From assembly GCA_009380075.1 (NCBI GenBank), contig WHSO01000009.1, forward strand, positions 1 to 64,000: a stretch of 64,000 nt of DNA, given 5' to 3'. Below, piece by piece: positions 7,805 to 14,858 of this stretch (its first letter is position 1; every line of letters begins with the position of its first letter). A model generated the notes under the pieces. That model made no database searches. It was not told where the DNA came from and saw only the letters and a list, made by a program, of their open reading frames with translations. Made by a program: the position numbers and the translations under genes. Source of the DNA: Alphaproteobacteria bacterium (GTDB taxonomy: Bacteria > Pseudomonadota > Alphaproteobacteria > SMXQ01).

Positions 7805-8284
7805 ATGAAAACGCTGACCGATGAAGGGCTAAAGCCCGCCCACGAGAAATTCGCCGTCCTTCTCGCGAAGGGCCTCAACCAAGCGGACGCCTACCGCGGG
7901 AGCCACAACTGCGACGGTCTGACCAACCAGCGCATAGGCGAGCGCGCCTCGAAACTGGCGGCGAGGGGGCCAATCAAGGCAAGAGTCCGCGCCCTTCTCC
8001 GTCAGGCAAAAGTTTCGGACCTCGATTCGGTCGGTCAGGCATTCAAGGACATCCTCAAGGACATCGAAGAGGCGCGTCAGGCAAAGAACTGGACGGCGGT
8101 GGCGCAAATGTCCCGCCTTCGGGTCCAGTGCCACGGGATGATTCTCGACAAGGGCATGATCCTGTCGCCAACCGCCGACATGACGGACGCCCAACTCATT
8201 ACGAGGATCGCGGGCGGGGATGAGGAATTAGCGGCCCGGATCAAGTTTATCTTGGGGCCGGGCGAAGATGAATTCCGGCAGTAG
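7805..8284 (+). CDS. Phage terminase small subunit-like DNA-binding protein
   Basis: A 159-residue protein whose N-terminal half resembles small terminase subunits: PAHEKFAVLLAKGLNQADAY is the usual helix before a helix-turn-helix, then IGERASKLAARGPIKARV and a long helical segment. Small terminases recognise the packaging site and load DNA onto the large subunit. No large terminase gene follows; the next gene is tail-like, after an 11-bp gap containing TAGGAGG. Lone terS genes are a classic feature of phage-inducible islands that redirect a helper's packaging. Another helix-turn-helix protein of similar shape is possible. Confidence 0.55.
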   Translation: MKTLTDEGLKPAHEKFAVLLAKGLNQADAYRGSHNCDGLTNQRIGERASKLAARGPIKARVRALLRQAKVSDLDSVGQAFKDILKDIEEARQAKNWTAVAQMSRLRVQCHGMILDKGMILSPTADMTDAQLITRIAGGDEELAARIKFILGPGEDEFRQ

Positions 8285-8295
8285 GAGGCCGTTCC

Positions 8296-8703
8296 GTGGA
8301 TAGAAACCTTATGGGGAACATAAACCCGAAATCTCTCAAACCCGCAACGCAAGCGGAAATCGAGGCGGAAACCGAGGAAAAATTTCCCGACGCGGCCGGG
8401 CTCAAATATCACCCCGGCGTGGTGAAGGCATGGGCCAGGTGGACCGAAGTAACCACCACGGCCTTGGCAGATAGCTACGGGGTTACTTCCGTGACCGATA
8501 ACGGGACCGGGGCAACAACTGTCAACCTGTCCATCACGCTCAGTAGCAGCAATGCTTGCGCGGTGTATTCGCACAGCGCGGCTAGCCAAGCCGGCAGGGT
8601 TTCGGCCATTGGAACGACAAGCGTTTCAACCAATCATGGCACCACCGGAGTTACGACGACGGACGCCTCTATCTGCTCTCTGGTTGTCATGGGAGATATC
8701 TGA
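8296..8703 (+). CDS. Phage tail-fibre/receptor-binding-like structural protein
   Basis: A 135-residue protein. After a charged N-terminus comes a motif common in phage tail and virion-associated proteins: PGVVKAWARW, then ADSYGVTSVTDNGTGATTVN, then a Ser/Thr-rich beta-strand-like tail. The GTG at 8296 is the likely start because TAGGAGG lies 7 nt upstream. The stop overlaps the next ATG (TGATG). It is probably a short trimerising fibre tip or a structural appendage. The Ser/Thr/Ala-rich composition contrasts with the neighbours. No chaperone or peptidase domain is present. Confidence 0.55.
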   Translation: MDRNLMGNINPKSLKPATQAEIEAETEEKFPDAAGLKYHPGVVKAWARWTEVTTTALADSYGVTSVTDNGTGATTVNLSITLSSSNACAVYSHSAASQAGRVSAIGTTSVSTNHGTTGVTTTDASICSLVVMGDI

Positions 8704-9125
8704 TGAAGGTTGCATTCAAGCGCGCCGATGGCGGGGTGAGCATCACCGAAGTCACGGACATGGACATGGGCCGTGTCGAGTTCGAGAAGTGGAAAACGTC
8801 AGCGGTCATCGCAAACCCCGAATGGCTCCCGGCAACGGTTGAAACGATTTCCAATCTTCCGTCCGACAAGGAGTTCCGCGACGCTTGGGAACACGTCAAC
8901 GGCGATGTTGTCGAAAATCTTTCCAAGGCGGCGGGGATACAGGCCATCCGAATCAGCGAAGCCAAGGCAGCGAAGGAAAAAGAGTTGCTGGTGCGCGAGG
9001 CAGGCGGAGAGGACGTGACCGCAGAGAAGGCACAGGTGCAGGCCGTTGATCCTCTATCGGTACGCAACGCGAAGAACATTGACGAACTCAAATCTTCTTT
9101 GCCCACCGCTCTGAAACGCTCCTGA
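8703..9125 (+). CDS. Possible tail-fibre assembly chaperone-like protein
   Basis: A 140-residue, largely helical, acidic protein. Its middle (DKEFRDAWEHVNGD, then VENLSKAAGIQAIRISEAKA, then KEKELL) resembles the conserved C-terminal part of phage tail-fibre assembly or tail-chaperone proteins, which read FR.AW followed by an A..IRI.EA-type helix. It starts inside the stop of the tail-fibre-like gene, the usual position for a fibre chaperone. I give the assignment as tentative; a search against known tail chaperone families would settle it. Confidence 0.4.
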   Translation: MKVAFKRADGGVSITEVTDMDMGRVEFEKWKTSAVIANPEWLPATVETISNLPSDKEFRDAWEHVNGDVVENLSKAAGIQAIRISEAKAAKEKELLVREAGGEDVTAEKAQVQAVDPLSVRNAKNIDELKSSLPTALKRS

Positions 9126-9213
9126 ACGCAAGCCACGGCAGGCACATCACCACAAGCGCGATGTGCGCCCATGTAAACCCGTGTTCCCCGAGTACCCTGC
9201 GGAAGCCGTCCAT
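9088..9213 (-). CDS. Possible very small membrane protein
   Basis: A 41-codon reading frame on the minus strand, beginning MDGFRRVLGEHGFTW and containing one hydrophobic stretch (about residues 15-30) with basic residues at both ends. It overlaps the 3' end of the preceding rightward gene by 38 bp and has no clear ribosome site. The membrane-helix pattern makes it worth listing, because phage holins and antiholins can be this short. It could equally be chance. Confidence 0.25.
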   Translation of the reverse strand: MDGFRRVLGEHGFTWAHIALVVMCLPWLAFRSVSERWAKKI

Positions 9214-9348
9214 ATCGCATTCTACCGGCCAAATTGGACGTTTATTCCAGTCAATTCCCGATAATCCCTGTGCAGCGCCCCCGCCCGCTAGTGAGAGGGT
9301 AGCGAGCGGAGGCTGACCCTACGCACCTAACGTGAACGGGAGATGCGC

Positions 9349-9441
9349 ATGGCTGACCGAAGGCTACCCCCGAAGGCCCCCTCATGCCAGCGGACCGTGA
9401 CGATGTGCGACTTGCCCGTCCATAAAACCGGACGGGGGTAG
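9349..9441 (+). CDS. Possible 30-residue Cys-containing peptide
   Basis: A short frame starting MADRRLPPKAPSCQ. GGGAG lies 6 nt upstream of the ATG. The stop is 7 bp before the next gene, whose TAGGAGG ribosome site includes the stop codon. It has two cysteines and one histidine and is basic. Position and spacing suggest co-translation with the gene at 9449. The length makes the call uncertain. The preceding 9214-9348 holds nothing else I can support. Confidence 0.3.
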   Translation: MADRRLPPKAPSCQRTVTMCDLPVHKTGRG

Positions 9442-9448
9442 GAGGACC

Positions 9449-9901
9449 ATGACCGTGGACCGCCACATCCGCATCAACGGCCAGATCACCATCGGCAACG
9501 TGGTGAGCTGGGCTGTCATGCGTGCCGAGCTAGGACAACGCGCGCGTTCCAGGCATGACCGCGCTCTGTGGGGCGATTTTCGGGTAGTGTCTCATTTTGA
9601 AAGGTCTAACAACGTGGTCGAGGTGAGCCCGGACCAGTTGAAACAGGCCGTCGAGCAACAGCACGGCGGCACGGCGATGCTTGCCGACGTAGTGTCTGTG
9701 AAAGAGGAATTTCAGGGCAAGACGGTTTGGGAAGGCATGGTCCACGTCTTCGACCTGGACGGCAACACCCAATCCACCCGCGCCTATGCGTGGTCGTCAC
9801 CTATCGAGGGCAGCACCAAACGCCGTTTCTTCGCCGTGCTGCATTTGGGGGGTATCAGGTCGCCACAGGATGCCGTGAGGGCGGCTATCGTGGCCGAATG
9901 A
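9449..9901 (+). CDS. Hypothetical protein of the element
   Basis: A 150-residue soluble protein with a good ribosome site (TAGGAGG). I do not recognise it. The alternation of short beta-like stretches (VSVKEEFQGKTVWEGMVHVF, then AYAWSSP, then RFFAVLHL) suggests a small mixed fold, and the C-terminus (SPQDAVRAAIVAE) is helical. The stop overlaps the start of a 27-residue membrane peptide (ATGA), so both are made together. It lies in a rightward cluster after the tail-like genes, where lysis or host-interaction genes often sit in phages. Confidence 0.55.
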   Translation: MTVDRHIRINGQITIGNVVSWAVMRAELGQRARSRHDRALWGDFRVVSHFERSNNVVEVSPDQLKQAVEQQHGGTAMLADVVSVKEEFQGKTVWEGMVHVFDLDGNTQSTRAYAWSSPIEGSTKRRFFAVLHLGGIRSPQDAVRAAIVAE

Positions 9902-9981
9902 TCGACAGGGCTCTTGCCGGATGGATCGCTTTCGCCCTGGTCCTGGCCGTGCTGGCCGCCGTGGCCGTTCCTGGTCACTAG
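9898..9981 (+). CDS. 27-residue single-span membrane peptide
   Basis: Starts with ATGA overlapping the stop of the previous gene. The peptide has a short charged start (MIDRALAG) followed by an uninterrupted hydrophobic Ala/Leu/Val stretch of about 17 residues and a PGH end. This is one membrane helix and little else. Translational coupling supports it being expressed. In phages such peptides can be small holins, pinholins or antiholins, but no endolysin is visible here, so the role is open. Confidence 0.45.
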   Translation: MIDRALAGWIAFALVLAVLAAVAVPGH

Positions 9982-9995
9982 ACGGCGGAGTGACC

Positions 9996-10100
9996 CTAGT
10001 AGAAGGACAAGAGCGGCACGCCGCCCTGGGTCAGCAGCACGAGCACTACGGCCACAATAGCGACGATGACGGCAGCGATGAGAAAGCGGCGGTTGAACAT
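9996..10100 (-). CDS. 34-residue single-span membrane peptide with a perfect ribosome site
   Basis: On the minus strand, AAGGAGGG lies a few nucleotides before an ATG that opens a 34-residue frame. It has a basic start (MFNRRF), a hydrophobic helix of about 18 residues (LIAAVIVAIVAVVLVLL) and a short tail ending LLSFY. It is convergent with the other membrane peptide at 9898-9981, the two stops being 15 bp apart. The strong ribosome site makes this the best supported of the tiny frames in the element. Function unknown. Confidence 0.55.
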   Translation of the reverse strand: MFNRRFLIAAVIVAIVAVVLVLLTQGGVPLLSFY

Positions 10101-10379
10101 GGTCCCTCCTTGGCCCACAGGTGGCCTGTCCGTGCCCGAATTCCAAGGCTAGACGGCGGCGGCCGAAGGAGGTAGGCTTCCTCCAGGTGCTAGTAACACC
10201 GTAGCTTACGCGGACCCCGCCCCGACAGTGCGGGTTTGTCATGCCCGCTTCATGCCGGGAGTCCGCCGGATACAACACCCTTCGGGGAAAGAAGGCGGGC
10301 GAGACGTAAGCCTCGTTACTAGCTCCCGGTGCCAGCGCCATTGCTGGCAGGCCGAAAGGCCCAGATGGGGAGCATGACC
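10101..10379. other. Intergenic region between the membrane-peptide cluster and the 10380 gene
   Basis: About 280 bp without a gene I can support. It contains a short hairpin GGAGG/CCTCC near 10170 and several GC-rich short inverted repeats. It probably carries the promoter of the divergent 34-residue peptide and of the rightward genes from 10380. I do not see a clear -35/-10 pair. Confidence 0.4.
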
Positions 10380-10757
10380 ATGAACAACGTCATTCCGTTC
10401 CCGAGGCGAGACGTTCCCGACGCTCCGCAAGCGCTCGAAGAAAACGACGACCCCTGGATGAAAGCGCACGAGGTGCTGGCCAGAGAACGCGCCAAGTTCG
10501 GCCTGCTGCCGAAATTCCAGTATGCCGCCAAGCCCTATGCCGGGATCAGCGCCACCGAGGCCCGCAAGGTCATCTGGAACGCGGTCCCGAACTTCGGCCC
10601 GGACGAAATGGCCCTGGCGGTCGCCTTCAAGGAATACGAGAGGGTGAGAAAGGCATGGGACGCCGCCAACCGCGAGGCCCATGCTCGTGCAGGATATGTG
10701 CGCCAGGGCTCGGGTTGGGGATGGCCGATGGCGGAAGGGGCGGCCGATGATGGCTAG
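10380..10757 (+). CDS. Hypothetical protein, possibly DNA-associated
   Basis: A 125-residue soluble protein starting MNNVIPFPRRD, an N-terminus often seen in small phage and plasmid regulators. It is followed by charged helical segments (LEENDDPWMKAHEVLARERAKF) and an aromatic region (WNAVPNFGPDEMALAVAFKEYERV). I chose the ATG at 10380 because GGGGAG lies 7 nt upstream; the ATG at 10374 would leave almost no spacing. Its end overlaps the next gene. No family is recognised. Confidence 0.5.
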   Translation: MNNVIPFPRRDVPDAPQALEENDDPWMKAHEVLARERAKFGLLPKFQYAAKPYAGISATEARKVIWNAVPNFGPDEMALAVAFKEYERVRKAWDAANREAHARAGYVRQGSGWGWPMAEGAADDG

Positions 10758-10908
10758 GCACGAGCCTGAAATCCTGCTTGCTCAGGCACGGCAACGGCAG
10801 GGCATGATGGACGCCCTTGTCGCGGCCCTTGTGGAGAACGGTACTCTTTCGGAGGTGGACCTGACGCCACGCCTCCGGGCGTCTCTGGAACGGACGCGCA
10901 AAGACTAG
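10747..10908 (+). CDS. Small helical hypothetical protein
   Basis: A 53-residue protein starting MMARHEPEILLAQ and predicted almost entirely helical (RQRQGMMDALVAALVENG, then LTPRLRASLERTRKD). It overlaps the previous gene by 11 bp and has GAAGGGG upstream, so it is likely translated from the same message. A strong terminator follows directly. No family is recognised. Confidence 0.45.
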   Translation: MMARHEPEILLAQARQRQGMMDALVAALVENGTLSEVDLTPRLRASLERTRKD

Positions 10909-10916
10909 GATTCTCG

Positions 10917-10941
10917 CCCCGCCACGCCGGCGGGGCTTTTT
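10917..10941 (+). terminator. Strong intrinsic terminator
   Basis: A perfect 7-bp stem CCCCGCC/GGCGGGG with a 5-nt loop, followed by CTTTTT, 9 bp after the stop of the 10747-10908 gene. It ends the rightward unit, which is followed by a leftward unit. Confidence 0.85.
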
Positions 10942-10963
10942 CACAGACTTCGCGCTTATTGGA

Positions 10964-11224
10964 TTATCGGCACTCGAAGACCTGGACCCGTAAGACGCCT
11001 TCATGATGGTTGGCTGTAGGGACGGCGGATTTCCCACCTTGCCCACAGATTCGGTTCGCTTCGGCGACTGCATGTTCGTAGCCACTCACTACGCTATCGT
11101 ATTCGATAGTCACGGACTTCTCATTGGACGCAATGACGCGGTGGGTTCCGCCCCAACCGACTGGAGCCCCGGGGATTGCGCAGCCAGATAGCACCGCGGC
11201 TGCTACCAGAACCATCTTCCACAC
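10964..11224 (-). CDS. Small predicted lipoprotein
   Basis: An 86-residue protein starting with GTG (or ATG at 11215) as MWKMVLVAAAVLSGC. This is a short signal sequence with lipobox LSGC, so Cys15 should be lipidated. The mature part is small, with two more Cys (in NRICGQ and VFECR) that may form a disulfide. It resembles the many small unnamed lipoproteins of alphaproteobacteria. It lies downstream of the MlaC-like gene on the same strand with a 45-bp gap, so both may be surface or periplasmic cargo. Family not recognised. Confidence 0.6.
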   Translation of the reverse strand: MWKMVLVAAAVLSGCAIPGAPVGWGGTHRVIASNEKSVTIEYDSVVSGYEHAVAEANRICGQGGKSAVPTANHHEGVLRVQVFECR

Positions 11225-11269
11225 GGAAACCCCCGGCTCTATGTTTGGGAAACGTAAAGGAAGATTTTC

Positions 11270-11908
11270 CTACTCAGACGATGGCGCCTGTTGGAGCTTA
11301 TCAACGAGGCGTCGCAAAGCGCTAATAAGCTCTTTAACACTGCCGCCCTGTTGCCGGATGATCGAACTGAATTGTTTGCGGTGAGTGAGTGGCATACTCA
11401 CACCTTCGACGTGGAGGTCCACAGCCTTGAAACTGTCGTCGGTAGGCCGCAACTGCATTTGTAATGCGACTTGAGTTCCATCGGACTGTCGGATCACGCC
11501 ATCAACGATGGTGTCCCCGTTAGGGCGTTTTGTCTGCTTGGTCATCTTCACTTGGACGCTACTGTAACGCATGAAAAGGCCGGCGTAGTTATGGGCGACA
11601 TAGACCCGGTATATACGCTTGAACTCTCTAAATTCTTCGGCTGTGGCCCGTGATGCATAAGGGCCGAGAACAAATCTGCTGACAGCGTTAACGTCGAATG
11701 TCGTATCGATCATCTTCTGCATATGCTCGACGCGCTGGGGGGCTGCTAAGCCCTTATCAGTTAGCTCTTTGATTGCATTGTCGGCAGTGCGTTGCGCAAA
11801 GATGAGCCCATCCGCTTGAGCCATAGCTTGGTTCATGGAGAATCCGAAGACGAACGCCATTCCGAGAATCAAAGACTTGGTAGGGGATACCTTGGTCCAG
11901 TGCATCAA
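11270..11908 (-). CDS. MlaC-like periplasmic phospholipid-binding protein
   Basis: A 212-residue protein with a signal peptide (about residues 10-30, cleavage near AMAQA) and the MlaC/Ttg2D domain. Family features include MIDTTFDVNAVSRFVLGPYA, FREFKRIYRVYVAHNYA and the late segment VDLHVEGVSMPLTHRKQFSSII. MlaC-type proteins shuttle phospholipids between outer and inner membranes as part of the Mla system. No other mla gene is nearby. Its presence inside an integrated phage element is unusual and suggests envelope-modifying cargo or a captured host gene. The length fits the family. Confidence 0.75.
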   Translation of the reverse strand: MMHWTKVSPTKSLILGMAFVFGFSMNQAMAQADGLIFAQRTADNAIKELTDKGLAAPQRVEHMQKMIDTTFDVNAVSRFVLGPYASRATAEEFREFKRIYRVYVAHNYAGLFMRYSSVQVKMTKQTKRPNGDTIVDGVIRQSDGTQVALQMQLRPTDDSFKAVDLHVEGVSMPLTHRKQFSSIIRQQGGSVKELISALRRLVDKLQQAPSSE

Positions 11909-12285
11909 GTGACCTCATCCGTGCAGGCGCCGCCGAACGCCCATGAAGACCAGCAAAGCCTCATTTCACTAAAATTGGGTTACTAGCCGATTATTGGTTG
12001 GCACAAACTCCGCCTGATGCGATCAGCAAGTGACCTTTGGGATCCAAGCAACTAAAATTCGAATTAAAGACAAGCCTACGGCGCGGCACAAGAGCCGGCC
12101 GCAGGCACAGCGCAGAGATTCCATTAACGACTCGCGGCGATACTGTCCCGTGCCGGCGCGCCGGCGGCGGGATGACTGTGACTTGGCCGGTTGCGGTCGT
12201 GCGGATTCCCTGTCCGCGGCTTGGGGTGCTGTCGCGCCCCTGCCCCCGCCGCCCCGCGGGGCGGCGGCTATGGGGTCATTCAGGA
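11909..12285. other. Gene-free region with a large GC-rich hairpin
   Basis: About 377 bp without a supported gene, between the MlaC-like gene and the leftward nuclease operon. It contains a 22-nt perfect palindrome at 12246-12267 centred on CCCCGCGGGG. This lies 18 bp downstream (minus strand) of the small frame ending at 12286 and could act as a transcription stop, though it has no T tract. The left part (about 11960-12080) is AT-richer and may hold the promoter of the MlaC-like gene. Confidence 0.45.
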
Positions 12286-12387
12286 TCACGTTCGGAAGGC
12301 CCGCAGGGCCGCAACGATCTTGGCGTCGCCGCCGTGCTGCTTAATCAGCTCGTTGGCTGTGCGGTAAGTATCAACAGGACTAGGCAT
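12286..12387 (-). CDS. 33-residue helical peptide, last frame of the leftward nuclease operon
   Basis: A short frame starting MPSPVDTYRTANELIKQHGG. It resembles the N-terminus of small alphaproteobacterial proteins with the pattern A..LI.QHG..A....A.RA, but stops early, so it may be a truncated homologue. It lies 42 bp downstream of the 12430-12663 gene on the same strand. The ribosome site is weak. The residue pattern is convincing enough to list, with modest confidence. Confidence 0.4.
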   Translation of the reverse strand: MPSPVDTYRTANELIKQHGGDAKIVAALRAFRT

Positions 12388-12429
12388 CAACAAACCATCG
12401 TGAGCAAGAGGTCATGACGCCGCACGCGC

Positions 12430-12663
12430 TTATTTATCAGGAGCGGAGTGCAGCGGGGGCGGATGGTTGCGCCGGAAGGTCACGCCTGTACGGTGCATGT
12501 GCTCAACGATCTTCTCGGCCGCAGCACGGTACGCCAGGTTGCTGTAACGCTCACCATTGGGGCCGCGATTCGGTAGTGAGACTTTCGCTTTGTGACGCAG
12601 GGCGAACTCTACGATGGTGACGATCTCGGCCCGATCACCATTCAATTCGGACGCGGATTCCAT
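12430..12663 (-). CDS. Hypothetical protein downstream of the thermonuclease-like gene
   Basis: A 77-residue charged protein starting MESASELNGDRAEIVTIVEF and ending HNPPPLH-like (RRNHPPPLHSAPDK). An AAAGGAT precedes the ATG. It lies 13 bp downstream of the thermonuclease-like gene, so it is probably co-transcribed. The middle (RGPNGERYSNLAYRAAAEKIVEHMHRTG, shown here only as part) is helical. I do not recognise the family. Confidence 0.5.
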   Translation of the reverse strand: MESASELNGDRAEIVTIVEFALRHKAKVSLPNRGPNGERYSNLAYRAAAEKIVEHMHRTGVTFRRNHPPPLHSAPDK

Positions 12664-12676
12664 ACTGGTTGATCCT

Positions 12677-13309
12677 TTACCGCCTTGATCGCCTCCACCC
12701 CGCAGCCTGGGCGTCGGCCTCTGTGCAAAACCACCGCTCGCCCTTCGATGGGTCGATGCGAGTTTGACTATAAAATTGACCGCTGGGCAGGTGGTAGATT
12801 CGGTCCCCGCGTGAGCTGATATTGCCCTTAATCCGGCATGCCGTGGAAGCACTTTCAGACTCGGTGGCCCGCTTTTTCGTAGAGGCTTGGTCCTGCCGCC
12901 ACTCCCACGGCTTCTGAAACGTTCCGGCCCACACCCCGCGGATCGCCGCCCGAGCCTCGGCTTCCTCGGCAGCATAGCGCCCCTTGGAATACTGGCGGTA
13001 GTCCAGGGCCCAGCCCTGGCGCACCAGCCAGCCGTTCAGGTCTTCGCCGCCGAGGTAACAGACAGCCACGATCCGGCGGTAACGGTCCCGGTCACGCTCC
13101 TGGCAGTGGATTGGCCGGCGCCTGATCTTGTCGGCTAGGGCAAGCGCCGCCTGCTGGCCGCATCGCCACGCCTTCCCGCCCCGGTCGCACGTCTGCCGGC
13201 TTTCGGGGGTATCGCCGTCGATGATGGAGGCTTGGCCCACAAGCGCCCAAGACGGATTTGCCAGCGTCACGCCGAGCGGGATTAGAAGCGCGACTAGCCT
13301 CTTTCTCAC
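12677..13309 (-). CDS. Thermonuclease (SNase-like) family protein with a deleted active-site segment
   Basis: A 210-residue secreted protein. Signal peptide about residues 1-22 (ending PSWAL), then an SNase-like core: [13 protein letters not shown] (29-41), [17 protein letters not shown] and the [21 protein letters not shown] region. The C-terminal domain with [20 protein letters not shown] and [17 protein letters not shown] is a familiar partner of these nucleases. In the family, about 15 residues carrying the catalytic Arg and a Ca-binding Asp normally separate DGDT from PES; here they are absent without a frameshift. The protein is probably not an active nuclease. Its stop is 13 bp before the next leftward gene. 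Confidence 0.75.
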   Translation of the reverse strand: MRKRLVALLIPLGVTLANPSWALVGQASIIDGDTPESRQTCDRGGKAWRCGQQAALALADKIRRRPIHCQERDRDRYRRIVAVCYLGGEDLNGWLVRQGWALDYRQYSKGRYAAEEAEARAAIRGVWAGTFQKPWEWRQDQASTKKRATESESASTACRIKGNISSRGDRIYHLPSGQFYSQTRIDPSKGERWFCTEADAQAAGWRRSRR

Positions 13310-14247
13310 GACGGAGCGGCTCCTGACTCGCCCCCTGCCTTGGCGAGCTGTGTCTCGTTTCTGTCAGTTAGGGTCTTGGCACGGTCAATAATCGATGCAG
13401 CGTGATTCAATGCCTCGTCATCCGCGCTGGCGCCTTCAAGCATTTCTCGCAACTCTCGGAGGATGTTGTCCTCTAACTCGTCCAGCAGGTAGTGATGGCC
13501 GACTGCCCCATGCTGGTCGATATAGCTTGCCTGGTGTGGGAGCGCCGTTTTCAGCAGGTCATTCGCGTACTTGTCATTGAGCAGGTTTTTGGAATCCTCG
13601 AGCCCCATTTCAAGCGCCTTCAACCTCGTGTAAGCGTGGAGCAGCACTGCCAGGTACGCTGAAAAGTACGCCCATGCCATTGGCGACAGAAACGGTCGTT
13701 CCTCTCTAGCCGCAATGTCCGGCAACTTACCGGCGGGTAGAACCTTACCGATAATCTCAAATACTTTACGAAATTGCGGATTCTTTGCCGCCTCATCCGC
13801 GGCGACATCGAACTTGATTACGGCCATTTGCCCTGATATTGCCTTCAGGGCTCCTAGACGGACTACGTCGCGCCACACTCCCAGCATGCCCTCGAATTTG
13901 TCCTCTGGGACGGCGGCCATCTTTTGGGCGCGGCTCGACAGCTTCTTGTCGATACCCGCTTCGGCAAGGGTGGGAGTGCGGTTCTCTTTTGGAACCGCAC
14001 TTGTGCCTATGCCCCGCGCACCGGTATTTAGTCCAACGGTTTCTTTCTGCGCGGTTATAAGCTCCCCCAGCTTGCGCTCGGCTCGCATGCGAATCTCGGC
14101 CGCGTCGATTTCCAGTTGCCGGTTCTTCGCCTGGTGGGCGTAGCAGCGCATAGCGTCCGCCTTGTCGCGAACGTCCTTCACTTCGTCCACCGATTTGGCC
14201 TCGGCTATGGCGCGGCAGGCCGCATCGTATTTGACCAGTTGGCTCAT
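13306..14247 (-). CDS. Phage protein of unknown function with an adenine-methyltransferase-associated N-terminal domain
   Basis: A 313-residue soluble protein. The N-terminal 120 residues ([34 protein letters not shown], then [20 protein letters not shown]) match a helical domain found in many phage and plasmid proteins, often ahead of DNA methyltransferase domains. No methyltransferase motif (DPPW or NPPY) is present here, so it is not itself a methylase. The C-terminal half is helical and unrecognised. It overlaps the thermonuclease-like gene by 4 bp and the VRR-NUC gene by 4 bp, forming a tight leftward operon. A DNA-binding or regulatory role is plausible. Confidence 0.6.
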   Translation of the reverse strand: MSQLVKYDAACRAIAEAKSVDEVKDVRDKADAMRCYAHQAKNRQLEIDAAEIRMRAERKLGELITAQKETVGLNTGARGIGTSAVPKENRTPTLAEAGIDKKLSSRAQKMAAVPEDKFEGMLGVWRDVVRLGALKAISGQMAVIKFDVAADEAAKNPQFRKVFEIIGKVLPAGKLPDIAAREERPFLSPMAWAYFSAYLAVLLHAYTRLKALEMGLEDSKNLLNDKYANDLLKTALPHQASYIDQHGAVGHHYLLDELEDNILRELREMLEGASADDEALNHAASIIDRAKTLTDRNETQLAKAGGESGAAPS

Positions 14248-14594
14248 GCCGCCCTCGCTCGAATCTTCACACCCCAGGCCTCAAGGGTTTCCTGAACGTC
14301 GAGGATCGAGCGGCAAACCTCTACTGCGGCCCCGGCGTCAGCTATCTGTTCGATGGTGAGCTTCTGTGCGGGGCTCAGGTATCCACCTTCGGCCTTCAGT
14401 TCGATGAACCTTGCCTGACCGCCGACCACAAAGACCAAATCCGGCACCCCGGCCTTGCCGCCGTACTTGATGAACTGGCCGCGCTCCCATTTCGTGCGCT
14501 TGCCCTCGTTCGCGGGGTGGAACCAATACACGTCATCCGGCAGGGCGACGGTGAGGTATTCGGCTACTGAGCGATGGAGGTCGTGTTCGGTCAT
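14244..14594 (-). CDS. VRR-NUC domain nuclease
   Basis: A 116-residue stand-alone VRR-NUC protein. The PD-(D/E)XK-type catalytic motifs are visible: HPANEGKRT, then GGKAGVPDLVFV (with the catalytic Asp) and ARFIELKAEGGYLSPAQ (Glu-Leu-Lys). Stand-alone VRR-NUC proteins are common in phage early regions and are thought to act on branched or replicating DNA. The frame is the usual length. It is followed by a 4-bp overlap with the 313-residue gene. A degraded frame lies immediately upstream. Confidence 0.85.
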   Translation of the reverse strand: MTEHDLHRSVAEYLTVALPDDVYWFHPANEGKRTKWERGQFIKYGGKAGVPDLVFVVGGQARFIELKAEGGYLSPAQKLTIEQIADAGAAVEVCRSILDVQETLEAWGVKIRARAA

Positions 14595-14618
14595 GCGGCC
14601 ACCGTGTAGGTCTGCGAC

Positions 14619-14858
14619 TCACCAAATAGACCGTCCTGTGCGGCTTTTATGAGGCCGCGATCTTTCGAGTATCGCCGCCTCGACAACCTCCGGCCCAGCG
14701 TCCCGTACCTCGCGCCATTCGGAAACGCGCTGGCTGGAAATGCCCAAGTCTTCGTATGAAGCAAGCTTGTCCGGAGCCTGGACATGCTGATTGTCGGCGC
14801 GGGTGCGAACCTCCCCGCTTTCCTGCCTCCTGTCGATTTCATCCGCATCTCGGCGCGC
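14619..14858 (-). pseudogene. Remnant of a DNA-binding-like early gene
   Basis: The minus-strand frame ending at 14619 reads ASYEDLGISSQRVSEWREVR and DAGPEVVEAAIL, a helix-turn-helix-like pattern seen in phage early proteins and similar to part of the adjacent 313-residue protein ([21 protein letters not shown]). No start codon exists before the upstream stop at 14859-14861. An overlapping frame (14591-14881) has an ATG and an ATGA overlap with the VRR-NUC gene, but its translation is Arg/Ser-rich and unlike a protein. The simplest reading is a frameshifted or truncated gene. The rest of 14622-14994 is the divergent promoter region for this operon and the AlpA-like gene. Confidence 0.35.
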
